From an uncultured Bacteroidales bacterium (GTDB lineage Bacteria > Bacteroidota > Bacteroidia > Bacteroidales > F082), in contig CAMYYD010000001.1 in the NCBI GenBank assembly GCA_947303395.1, positions 62,001 through 126,000 of the forward strand: a DNA stretch of 64,000 nt, in the 5' to 3' direction. Below the pieces are notes generated by a model that saw only the letters and a list, made by a program, of their open reading frames with translations, was not told the DNA's origin and ran no database searches. This document shows positions 36,710-45,217 of the stretch, one piece after another (within the stretch, counting starts at the first letter, position 1; every line of letters starts with the position of its first letter). The position numbers and the translations under genes were made by a program.

Positions 36710-37186
36710 ATGGCAGACGTAGAATACTTTACACAAGCTGGATTGCAGAAGCTGAAGGACGAATTGGAGAATCTTTGTGTTAACGAACGTCCTAAGATTG
36801 CAGCGGCTATCGCTGAAGCGCGCGATAAGGGAGACTTGTCGGAAAACGCTGAATACGATGCAGCAAAAGAAGCCCAACAACTTCTCGAGATGAAGATTGT
36901 GAAGCTCCAGCTTACCATTGCAAACGCAAGAATCATCGACGAATCGAAGATGGATACATCAAAGGTTTTGATTCTCTCGACGGTGAAAATCAGAAACGTG
37001 AAGACAAAACAGATGATGTCATATACCATCGTTCCGGAAAAAGAGGCTAACCTCAAGGCAGGAAAGATTTCAATCACTTCACCTATAGCAAAAGGCCTTC
37101 TCGGCAAAGCAGTGGGTGAGCAGGTTGAGATTCAGGTTCCGGCAGGAAAACTGTTGTTCGATATTGTTGAAATCACAAGAGAATAA
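36710..37186 (+). CDS. greA: Transcription elongation factor GreA
   Basis: 158 residues, normal length. The N-terminal coiled coil holds the acidic tip DLSENAEYDAAKE (D42 and E45), which enters the RNA polymerase secondary channel and activates cleavage of backtracked RNA. The C-terminal FKBP-like domain includes ISITSPIAKGLLGKAVGEQ. It starts an operon with a HIT protein (2 nt gap) and an rRNA methyltransferase (1 nt gap). A terminator-like hairpin in its leader may control read-through. Confidence 0.97.
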   Translation: MADVEYFTQAGLQKLKDELENLCVNERPKIAAAIAEARDKGDLSENAEYDAAKEAQQLLEMKIVKLQLTIANARIIDESKMDTSKVLILSTVKIRNVKTKQMMSYTIVPEKEANLKAGKISITSPIAKGLLGKAVGEQVEIQVPAGKLLFDIVEITRE

Positions 37187-37188
37187 CC

Positions 37189-37581
37189 ATGGCATCGATA
37201 TTTTCAAGAATAGTGGCAGGTGAGATTCCTTGCTATAAAATCGCTGAAAACGACAAGTTTTTCGCATTCTTCGACATTAGTCCGCTCGCGCCGGGTCACA
37301 CTTTGGTGATTCCAAAGAAAGAAGAAGATTATATCTTCGACATTTCTGACGCTGACCTCGCCGAGATGATAGTCTTCGCAAAGAAGATTGCTGTCGCGAT
37401 AAAGAAAGCCATCCCATGCAAGAAAGTCGGTGTGGCTGTGATTGGACTTGAAGTGCCTCACGCACACATCCACCTCGTGCCAATGCAGAAAGAGGGCGAC
37501 CTCGATTTCCGTCGCGAGAAGATGCATCCAACTGAGGAACAGTTCAAAGAGTGGCAGAAGAAAATCGTTGAGAATCTTTAA
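37189..37581 (+). CDS. HIT family nucleotide-binding protein
   Basis: 130-residue histidine-triad protein of the HinT branch: N-terminal SIFSRIVAGEIPCYKI, FDISPLAPGHTLVIPK and the active-site HAHIHLVPM (H91, H93, H95). The family hydrolyses AMP-linked compounds such as adenosine phosphoramidates; the natural substrate in bacteria is uncertain. It lies between greA and an RNA methyltransferase gene with gaps of 2 and 1 nt. Confidence 0.95.
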   Translation: MASIFSRIVAGEIPCYKIAENDKFFAFFDISPLAPGHTLVIPKKEEDYIFDISDADLAEMIVFAKKIAVAIKKAIPCKKVGVAVIGLEVPHAHIHLVPMQKEGDLDFRREKMHPTEEQFKEWQKKIVENL

Positions 37582-37582
37582 G

Positions 37583-38752
37583 ATGGAAGACACTTTTAAA
37601 ATGGTTGCCAAGACTATGGCGGGGCTGGAAGAAGTCCTTGTCGGAGAGTTGACAGCCATTGGAGCGCAAAATGTCGAGCCGCTGTACCGTGCCGTCAGTT
37701 TTGAAGGCGACAAGGAGTTGATGTACAAGGCCAATTACTGCTGCAGGACCGCTTTGAGGATTTTGAAGCCTATAACGAGTTTTGTGGCACGCAATGAATT
37801 GGCGTTGTACAACAACATCTTCAAGATTAAGTGGCATGAGATTTTCAATATCAATGAGACATTCGCCATCGATGCGGTGACGAGCGGTAATTATTTTACC
37901 CATTCGCAATATGCGGCATTGAAGGTGAAAGACGCTATTGCCGACGAGTTTCGTGAGCATTTTGGAGCACGTCCGTCGGTAGATGTCGACAACCCTGATT
38001 TGAGAATCAATGTGCATATTGAGAATGAGAAGGTTACGATATCTTTTGACAGCTCCGGAGAGTCGTTGCATAAGAGAGGTTACAGAAAATCAGTCGACAA
38101 GGCACCTATGAACGAGGTGTTGGCGGCCGGTTTGATTCTGCTTACAGGTTGGAAATACGACTGTAATTTCGTCGATTGCATGTGCGGTTCGGGCACACTC
38201 CCAATTGAGGCGGCTATGTGCGCTATGCATCTTCCTGCAGGATTTTTCAGGAAGAAATACGGCTTCATGACGTGGCATGACTACGACGAGAAGCTTTGGT
38301 TAAAAGTTGTTCAGGATGCTGATGCCGAGATGGAAGAATTTGATTATGAGATACTTGCATCGGATCATTCGGCGAAAGCAGTGGAGATTGCACGAGCAAA
38401 CATAGAGAATGCGCATCTTCATTATGACATTAAATTAAGCAAACAAGACATGTTTGAAATGGTGCCACCAGAAGGCGGAGGCATCATGATTATCAACCCA
38501 CCATACGGCGAACGTTTGGAAGAGAAAGATATCGTCAAGCTTTATAAAGGCATTGGCGATGCTTTGAAGAAGAATTTCAAAGGTTTTGAGGCTTGGATTA
38601 TCAGCTCGAACAAAGATGCTCTGAAGCTTGTCGGGTTGAAGCCTTCGAAAAAAATCGATGTTTATAACGGACCGCTTGAGTGCAAGTTCGAGAAATTTGA
38701 GATTTTCGAAGGTTCGTATAAAGACAAAAAAATCAGAGAAAGCCAAGAATAA
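37583..38752 (+). CDS. THUMP-domain 23S rRNA methyltransferase, RlmL-type
   Basis: 389 residues from ATG 37583, one base after the HIT stop (a longer frame opening at 37442 would overlap that gene). The N-terminus (about 1-60) and a THUMP domain (about 50-160) bind RNA; the SAM-dependent methyltransferase domain has motif I FVDCMCGSGTLPIEAAM and catalytic IINPPYGERL. The family methylates guanine N2 of 23S rRNA (G2445-type in E. coli RlmL); the position here is assumed. There is no second RlmK-like domain. Confidence 0.9.
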   Translation: MEDTFKMVAKTMAGLEEVLVGELTAIGAQNVEPLYRAVSFEGDKELMYKANYCCRTALRILKPITSFVARNELALYNNIFKIKWHEIFNINETFAIDAVTSGNYFTHSQYAALKVKDAIADEFREHFGARPSVDVDNPDLRINVHIENEKVTISFDSSGESLHKRGYRKSVDKAPMNEVLAAGLILLTGWKYDCNFVDCMCGSGTLPIEAAMCAMHLPAGFFRKKYGFMTWHDYDEKLWLKVVQDADAEMEEFDYEILASDHSAKAVEIARANIENAHLHYDIKLSKQDMFEMVPPEGGGIMIINPPYGERLEEKDIVKLYKGIGDALKKNFKGFEAWIISSNKDALKLVGLKPSKKIDVYNGPLECKFEKFEIFEGSYKDKKIRESQE

Positions 38753-38770
38753 ATTTTTTCGCTTTTTTTC

Positions 38771-38801
38771 TTGCATTTATTAAAACACCTTTTTAATTTT
38801 G
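38771..38801 (+). promoter_or_regulatory. Promoter of the FAD oxidoreductase operon
   Basis: TTG at 38771-38773, exactly 20 nt, then TAATTTTG at 38794-38801; the ATG follows at 38828. One of the best consensus matches in the window. Confidence 0.7.
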
Positions 38802-38827
38802 CATCTTAATATGTAAAATTGAAAAGC

Positions 38828-41800
38828 ATGTACAAAATAACCAAACATCCTATTTTAGACATCGCCGAGGGCGAGAAAGTAGAGTTTATTTATGATGGCA
38901 AAAAAGTGGTGGGGCAGAAAGGCTACACCATCGCTGCCGCTTTGCATCAGGCTGGTTTTCCGGTTCACAGCCACAGTCTTGACGGACGCAACAGAAGTTT
39001 GAACTGCGGTATCGGTAAATGCGGTGCTTGCGAGATGCTGGTCGACGGAAAGATTCGTCGTATCTGTATCACTTTGGTTGACGGCGTGAAGGAAGTGAAG
39101 CCTATAAACAACGAAGCTAACGTGCTTCCTGATGCTAAGGAACAGCATCCGCGCGAGGTGAAGGTTTATAAGACACAGGTCGCCATCGTTGGTGCCGGTC
39201 CAGCGGGCTTGGCTTGCCGCGAACAACTCAACGCATTCGGAATCAGCAATATAGTTGTTGATAATAACGCTAATATCGGTGGACAGTTCAACATGCAGAC
39301 ACACCAGTTTTTCTTCTTTGAGAAAGAGAAGAAATTCGGTGGCATGCGTGGATTTGACATTGCTAAGACCTTGGCTGGCGACAACCACGAAGGTATATTA
39401 TTGAACACCACGGTTTGGGATTTACTTGAAGGCGGTCGCGTAGCTATTAAGAATATCGTTACAGGCGAGGTTGGATACATTGACGCTCAGCATCTTGTGG
39501 TTGCCACTGGTGCAGTGCCGTTTATGCCGACATTCGAGAACGATGACGTGCCTGGAGTGTACACCGCTGCCGTGTTCCAGAAGATGATGAATCAGGAACA
39601 TACATTATTAGGAAAGAAAGTGTTGACCGTTGGTGCAGGAAATATTGGTTATTTGACATCATATCAAGGAATGCAGGCTGGAGCAACCATCAAGGCTATC
39701 ATTGAGGCCATGCCACGCGAGGGTGGTTTCCCAGTTCAGGCCAATCGTGTGCGTCGTCTCGGTATCCCGATTATGACAGGTTACACACTTGTGCGCGCAA
39801 TTCCTAATAAAGATTATACCGGCATCACAGGTGCTGTTATCGCTCAATGCGAGAACTTCAAGCCAGTGCCAGGAACCGAACAAATCATAGATGACATCGA
39901 TATAATTAACATCTGCACAGGTTTGATTCCTGACAGTCAGTTGCTAGTGAAGGGACGTGAGGTGTTTGGATTGAACACTTACGGAGCAGGCGACGCTATC
40001 CGCATCGGTGAAGGTACAAGCGCTGTTTTGAGAGGTAAACAAGTCGCTTACGAGGTGGCACAAGCTATCGGCGTTCGCTTCAACTATGACGATTATCTTG
40101 AGATTTCAAGACAATATATCGATTCACAGCAGCATCCAGTAAGGTTGCTTGAAAAACCGAATTTGCCGACACCAGAGCGTATGCAGCTCAGAGCATTTGT
40201 GCAAGCCGACTGTCTTTACGGATTTGCTTGCAACCCATGCTCGTTCAGCTGTCCTCAAGGCGCTATTACCAAGCCTTCAACTAGCAGTACGCCAACAATT
40301 GACTACAACAAATGTATCGGCTGTATGCTGTGCGTGTCAAGCTGTCCAGGTTTGGCTATCTTCGGTTACGACGTTCAGAAGTCGTTGTGCTTCTTGCCAA
40401 TCGAATACGAAGCACAAGAAGGTGCTGAGGTCTATCTCGTTGATAATGATGGACAAAAGATTGGCGAAGGTGTCATTGAGAAGATACTCAAGAAATCGAA
40501 TAAGACCAATGTCGCAAGGGTGAAAGCACGTTCATCACGTCCGTCCGGTGAGGGAAGCAGAGTGTTTGAGTTGACAGATGTGAAGGGATTTATCCTGAAA
40601 GACCGCTATAATGAGAATAAGGAACTCACGACTCCGCTTTCACAAAAGAAAGTTGCTGAAGGCGAGACATATGTATGTCATTGTGAGGATATCAAACTTG
40701 ACAAGGTGTTGAGCGTGATTGGCGACCGTAAGACCATTTCGGTTGACGAGTTGAAACACATCACACGTATGGGAATGGGTCCATGCCGTGGAAAGAGATG
40801 TATTCCACGTGCACGTCAGATTTTGCGTTCATATGGCATTGAGCTTGTTGGCGACGCTACACCACGTGCACCTCTTTCAAATCAGGTGAGCCTTGGTGAC
40901 CTTTATAATCCGAAGACCAAAGAGGTGTTTGTGTTCCCGGAGATGAACGACGTGAAGAAAGAAAAAGTCGAGGTGTTCATTGCTGGTGGCGGTATTGCTG
41001 GTAGTGCTTTGTTCCGTTACTTCTCAGAAGCAGGCAAGAAACCTGTGATGATCAACTACAGCCGTGGCGCTTCGTGGAGATGTATCGGTGGCGGTCGTCC
41101 GGCGTTCTCGAATCCGGATATCGCTGATATCGCGGTGCACAACCACGAAATCTTCAAGAACATGCAGAAGGAGCACAACATCAACTACCACTTGACGCAT
41201 TACGTCAATCTGGTACACGATGAAGCTACCTACAAGTCGCTTGACGCTTCACGCGCATGGAGCGATGCATATATGATTGACCGCAAGGACTTCAAGAAAG
41301 AGATTTCACCATTGTGGGACGATAAAAAAGACACTTACAGCCATGCTTTGATTACCCGTGACTGCTGGCAGGCAACACCTGGTAGAGTTATCGACTACAT
41401 CCGTGGCATTGGCGTGCAGAATGGCGGTCGTTACTTCGAAGATTGCGAGCTATTGCACGTGCAGAAAGTCGGTGGACATTATGTCACCTTGGTGCGCACA
41501 CACGAAGGCGCATACGTTGAATACACCTGCGACCACTTCGTCAACGCAATGGGTTGGGGAGCGGAGAAGTTCAACGACATGCTCGGTTTGGACACAGGCT
41601 TGTATCCTGTCAAGCACCAGGCGTTCATCACACGTCGTCTGCCTATGATGGGACCAAACGGAGGTCCGTTGGATATGATTATCGACCGTCGTCACTACAA
41701 AGGCTTCAGCGCTGTTTACGGACAGCAGTGGGCGCACACAGGCCAGATTATCGGTTGCGCAAGCCCTGATACCGACGCTTACGAGGCTCGTCAGAACATC

Positions 41801-42091
41801 AAGTACAACAGCAAGGAGTTCTTGGAGATTGTTTCTGAGGTCTTCGCTGAATGGATTCCAAACCTCGGCGAGGTGAGCTTCCTGGCATGCTGGGCTGGCC
41901 GTTACACCGAGCCGCGTTACATCGTTGACCCTGAAGTCGGTCTATTGACAGGATTGCGTGGTCACGGTTTCATGCTCGGTCAGTATCTCGCCAAGATTTA
42001 CGTCGACAAATATCTCGGCAAGCCGGTTCCAGGATATATGGAAGACCTTAAGATTACAGGCAAGGGCTTGAGCGAGAACGCATTCAAGTAG
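38828..42091 (+). CDS. Fused multi-cofactor FAD-dependent oxidoreductase (HcnABC-like)
   Basis: 1087 residues from ATG 38828 (an upstream TTG is less likely). Domains in order: 2Fe-2S ferredoxin-like (about 15-100; GIGKCGACEMLVDG); FAD/NAD pyridine-nucleotide oxidoreductase (about 115-450; VAIVGAGPAGLACREQL and VLTVGAGNIGYL); a two-cluster 4Fe-4S region (about 458-510; CNPCSFSCPQGA and NKCIGCMLCVSSCPG); a BFD-like 2Fe-2S domain (about 612-670; YVCHCEDIKLD ... GPCRGKRC); and a DAO-type FAD oxidoreductase (about 714-1060; VFIAGGGIAGSALF). In other bacteria these parts are separate subunits (HcnA/B/C, sarcosine or hydroxyproline dehydrogenase type). It probably oxidises an amine or amino acid; the substrate cannot be read from sequence. 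It heads an operon with the two genes that follow. Confidence 0.82.
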   Translation: MYKITKHPILDIAEGEKVEFIYDGKKVVGQKGYTIAAALHQAGFPVHSHSLDGRNRSLNCGIGKCGACEMLVDGKIRRICITLVDGVKEVKPINNEANVLPDAKEQHPREVKVYKTQVAIVGAGPAGLACREQLNAFGISNIVVDNNANIGGQFNMQTHQFFFFEKEKKFGGMRGFDIAKTLAGDNHEGILLNTTVWDLLEGGRVAIKNIVTGEVGYIDAQHLVVATGAVPFMPTFENDDVPGVYTAAVFQKMMNQEHTLLGKKVLTVGAGNIGYLTSYQGMQAGATIKAIIEAMPREGGFPVQANRVRRLGIPIMTGYTLVRAIPNKDYTGITGAVIAQCENFKPVPGTEQIIDDIDIINICTGLIPDSQLLVKGREVFGLNTYGAGDAIRIGEGTSAVLRGKQVAYEVAQAIGVRFNYDDYLEISRQYIDSQQHPVRLLEKPNLPTPERMQLRAFVQADCLYGFACNPCSFSCPQGAITKPSTSSTPTIDYNKCIGCMLCVSSCPGLAIFGYDVQKSLCFLPIEYEAQEGAEVYLVDNDGQKIGEGVIEKILKKSNKTNVARVKARSSRPSGEGSRVFELTDVKGFILKDRYNENKELTTPLSQKKVAEGETYVCHCEDIKLDKVLSVIGDRKTISVDELKHITRMGMGPCRGKRCIPRARQILRSYGIELVGDATPRAPLSNQVSLGDLYNPKTKEVFVFPEMNDVKKEKVEVFIAGGGIAGSALFRYFSEAGKKPVMINYSRGASWRCIGGGRPAFSNPDIADIAVHNHEIFKNMQKEHNINYHLTHYVNLVHDEATYKSLDASRAWSDAYMIDRKDFKKEISPLWDDKKDTYSHALITRDCWQATPGRVIDYIRGIGVQNGGRYFEDCELLHVQKVGGHYVTLVRTHEGAYVEYTCDHFVNAMGWGAEKFNDMLGLDTGLYPVKHQAFITRRLPMMGPNGGPLDMIIDRRHYKGFSAVYGQQWAHTGQIIGCASPDTDAYEARQNIKYNSKEFLEIVSEVFAEWIPNLGEVSFLACWAGRYTEPRYIVDPEVGLLTGLRGHGFMLGQYLAKIYVDKYLGKPVPGYMEDLKITGKGLSENAFK

Positions 42092-42096
42092 TTTAA

Positions 42097-42816
42097 ATGA
42101 AAAAGATTTTTGGAATAATAATGGTCGTTCTTGCGGTTGTGGCAATATCATGCCAGCCGCAGGAGCGACCATCCAAAGTTTGGCTGCATCGCGCCAATGA
42201 TATTGCGAAAGCACAGTATTATCAAGACAAATACGCAGGTTTGGAAGTCGATGTGCATTTTGTGGATTCGCTAAACACTTTCGTCGTGCAACATGATTTT
42301 GGCGCGAGTTCCACTTTAAGGCTTGAAGACTGGTTTGCGTCGCTTGACAATCGGGCGAATCTCGGCTTTTGGATTGATTTCAAGAATCTTGATAAAGGAA
42401 ATATGCGGGCTTCCGCCAAGGAGATGGCGAGGCTTCGTAAAAGATTTAAGCTTCACAATCGGATAATAGTAGAGTCGTCGAATGCTGAGTGTTTAAAGGC
42501 ATTTGCAAAAAAGAGGTTCTATACCAGTTATTACATTCCGTTTGCATATCCCGATTCTGACGGTCATGAAAAGATACAGACGGTGACTGATGAAATAAGG
42601 GAAAATATCAAGAAATATAGATTAAAGACCATTTCGGGGTATTTTTTCCAGTATCAGTTTATGAGAGACTCGTTTCCTGAGGTGCGTAAGCTGATTTGGT
42701 ATGAGCATTACGACACGACAGCAAGAAATCACTATATCATGCTTGCCAATGAGGATGAAAAGACCGATGTGATTCTTGTTGCGGTGATGGATACGATTGA
42801 TTATACACGGAAATAG
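42097..42816 (+). CDS. GDPD/menorin-like lipoprotein phosphodiesterase
   Basis: 239 residues: lipoprotein signal (IIMVVLAVVAISC, Cys 19) then a TIM-barrel-type domain. VWLHRANDIAKAQYY, YAGLEVDVHFVDS and FVVQHDFG have the H-R-x-N, E-x-D and H-D pattern of the PLC-like phosphodiesterase superfamily, closest to the FAM151/menorin (DUF2181) branch rather than classical glycerophosphodiester phosphodiesterase. It would act in the periplasm on a phosphodiester substrate, perhaps the glycerol-phosphate polymer made by the LtaS-like neighbour 2 nt downstream; this link is inference. Confidence 0.6.
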   Translation: MKKIFGIIMVVLAVVAISCQPQERPSKVWLHRANDIAKAQYYQDKYAGLEVDVHFVDSLNTFVVQHDFGASSTLRLEDWFASLDNRANLGFWIDFKNLDKGNMRASAKEMARLRKRFKLHNRIIVESSNAECLKAFAKKRFYTSYYIPFAYPDSDGHEKIQTVTDEIRENIKKYRLKTISGYFFQYQFMRDSFPEVRKLIWYEHYDTTARNHYIMLANEDEKTDVILVAVMDTIDYTRK

Positions 42817-42818
42817 CC

Positions 42819-45215
42819 ATGGATAGAAACACTATTATAGAAAAAATATCTGACGGACTCAAAATGTGGACCAAATTCAGCTTGTTATGGCTGTTGTTGA
42901 CCATTGTTTTGCGTTTGGCATTCTTTTTTATGCTGAAATCGGCAGCTACCGTTGATTGGTCTGATTTTTCTACAGTGTTGTCAGGTGTTTATTTCGATTT
43001 GGCGCTGGTGCTTTTTGTGAGTTCCATCACATTGATTCCTGTATTGATAATCAATTGGTTGTTACCGAAAACGACAAAAGTCTTGTCTATTGTTTTCATA
43101 ACCCTTTACGTAGTGGTTTACTGTTGTTTGATGGGCTATTTTATGAATGTCACCAAGCCGCTCGACAGGGTGTTTTTCATTTACACGCCAGAGGAATTAT
43201 ATGATATTGTCGTTTCGTCGGTGAAATTCTCTTTCTGGATGCTGTTGGGCGTTATATTTGCGGTTTTATTATACAGTTGTTTGCTCAGATTTTGGAATAG
43301 AAAGGTGAAGATTAAGTCGGGGATGGCCGCATCGTATCTTATGGTGACAGTGATTTTTATCATTATTTTTAATTATAAATCATTGATTACCAATGAAAGA
43401 CCATACAAATCGCATCAGGATTATTGCATGGCGGTGAATCAGGTGGCTTTTACGGTACATGATTTCAATGAATATAACGAGCAAAACAAGTCGGAAGATT
43501 TTTCGGAGTATGACGAAAATGTCTTGAGAGATGCTGTAGCCTATCAGAGTCGCTTCCCTGGTTTCAAATATGTTGACATACATTATCCGTTTTTACGACT
43601 GAACAACGATCCTGATGTCTTGGGCGGCTTTTTAAACAAGACTTCTGATGGCAAGGCGCCTAACTTTGTGTTTATCATAGTTGAAAGTCTTGGTCAGAGG
43701 CTGAGTTCGAGCGAGCCGAAGATGTCGTTTACGCCATTTTTGGACAGTTTAAAGACAGAGAGTCTTTATTGGCCGAATGCTCTTTCGCTTGCTGAGCGTA
43801 CGTTTGGAGTGCTGCCTAACGTATTCTCATCGGCACCTTACGACAAGCTTGGTTTTGCGCGAGTTTGGTGGACGATTCCGGATCATAACTCCATTTTGAA
43901 AGATATGTCGAACAACGGGTATTCTTTATCGTTTTATTACGGCGGAAACGCTTCTTTCGACGGTCAGAACACATATATGGCAGGTAACGGAGTGGGTTAT
44001 ATCATGGACCCGATGGAGGCGGAGTTTGATCAGGAACAGAAAGAGGATTTGTTGAACAACAATTCGTGGGGAATGTATGACAGGGATTTGTTCAATGCGG
44101 CAATCAGGCATCGTGACACGGTGGACAGAAACCGTCCGAACACTGATGTTTTCATCACTTTGTCGACGCATGAGCCGTTTTATTTCAAAGGTCAGGAGCC
44201 TTATATTGAAAAAGTGCATCAGATGCTTGCCGAGACACCTGAATTTGGTCCGAAAGAGAAAGAAAATGTGACCAAAAACGACTATATGTACGCCACGTAT
44301 CTATACACCGACGAGTGTTTGAAAGGTCTTTTGGATTATTACAAAACACAGCCGGAGTATGAAAACACGGTGTTTGTCATCGTAGGAGACCATCGTACAG
44401 GATGCGTGTTAGTGAATCAGAACCCGATGCTGGTGTATAATGTGCCGCTGATAATTTATTCGCCTTTGCTGAAGTCGCCGAAGACGTTCAGAGGAGTGGT
44501 GACACATCATGACTTGGCACCGACTATTACGGCATATCTGAGCAAAAACTATGATTATCAAGTGGATAACGAATGTCATTGGCTTGGAAAATCGTTAGAC
44601 ACCTCGGCGGTTTATAATTGTGAGCAGTCGGTGGCGTTTATGCTCAACAACAGAGATGTTGTGGAGTATTTGCACAACGATTATTTTATCTGTCGCGACC
44701 GTTTGTATAGAGTTAACGACTCTATAAATCTTTATGAGATTGATAATGACTCGATTAAGTATCAGCTGAAGGAATATTTAAGACAATACAGGAATATCGA
44801 CAAGTATGTGACACAGAATAATTTGTTGTTGCAGAAGCCATACAATATGAAGGAGTTGTTGAACTCAGTGGATATGAATGTCGTTGGTTATCATATAGAT
44901 AAGAATCGTCGTCAGGATATTGGCAAACCGGTGGATATTGACGATGATTATAAACGCCTTTATGTTGATGTGAAGTTCGCTTACAGAATCAATAACAACG
45001 CTGATCCGAAGAATATTTACCTCGAGTTTTTTGACAAAACCTATCGGTTTTCGGAGTTGAGCACCAAAGCCGATTTCGGAGCCGTTTTAAGGGTGAAGAC
45101 ATCATTCCCCGTTAACGATAAGGAGATGAGCTTGCCTATGAACATCTCGATTTATTCAAAGCAGGACGTTGATCTCGATTTATATGATGTGAGATTAAAA
45201 GTCGAAGGACTTTGA
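42819..45215 (+). CDS. LtaS-like sulfatase-fold membrane phosphotransferase
   Basis: 798 residues. Five transmembrane helices occupy about 15-195 (FSLLWLLLTIVLRLAFFFML; FWMLLGVIFAVLLYSCLLRF). An extracytoplasmic sulfatase-fold domain spans about 270-620: FVFIIVESLGQRLSS, a likely Thr nucleophile in AERTFGVLPN (T328), FITLSTHEPFY and IVGDHRTG (about 523). The layout is that of lipoteichoic acid synthase and phosphoglycerol/phosphoethanolamine transferases, which move phospho-groups from phospholipid to an envelope polymer. The C-terminal ~170 residues look like a beta-domain. It is convergent with the SGNH gene at 45218 (2 nt between the genes). Confidence 0.85.
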   Translation: MDRNTIIEKISDGLKMWTKFSLLWLLLTIVLRLAFFFMLKSAATVDWSDFSTVLSGVYFDLALVLFVSSITLIPVLIINWLLPKTTKVLSIVFITLYVVVYCCLMGYFMNVTKPLDRVFFIYTPEELYDIVVSSVKFSFWMLLGVIFAVLLYSCLLRFWNRKVKIKSGMAASYLMVTVIFIIIFNYKSLITNERPYKSHQDYCMAVNQVAFTVHDFNEYNEQNKSEDFSEYDENVLRDAVAYQSRFPGFKYVDIHYPFLRLNNDPDVLGGFLNKTSDGKAPNFVFIIVESLGQRLSSSEPKMSFTPFLDSLKTESLYWPNALSLAERTFGVLPNVFSSAPYDKLGFARVWWTIPDHNSILKDMSNNGYSLSFYYGGNASFDGQNTYMAGNGVGYIMDPMEAEFDQEQKEDLLNNNSWGMYDRDLFNAAIRHRDTVDRNRPNTDVFITLSTHEPFYFKGQEPYIEKVHQMLAETPEFGPKEKENVTKNDYMYATYLYTDECLKGLLDYYKTQPEYENTVFVIVGDHRTGCVLVNQNPMLVYNVPLIIYSPLLKSPKTFRGVVTHHDLAPTITAYLSKNYDYQVDNECHWLGKSLDTSAVYNCEQSVAFMLNNRDVVEYLHNDYFICRDRLYRVNDSINLYEIDNDSIKYQLKEYLRQYRNIDKYVTQNNLLLQKPYNMKELLNSVDMNVVGYHIDKNRRQDIGKPVDIDDDYKRLYVDVKFAYRINNNADPKNIYLEFFDKTYRFSELSTKADFGAVLRVKTSFPVNDKEMSLPMNISIYSKQDVDLDLYDVRLKVEGL

Positions 45216-45217
45216 CA

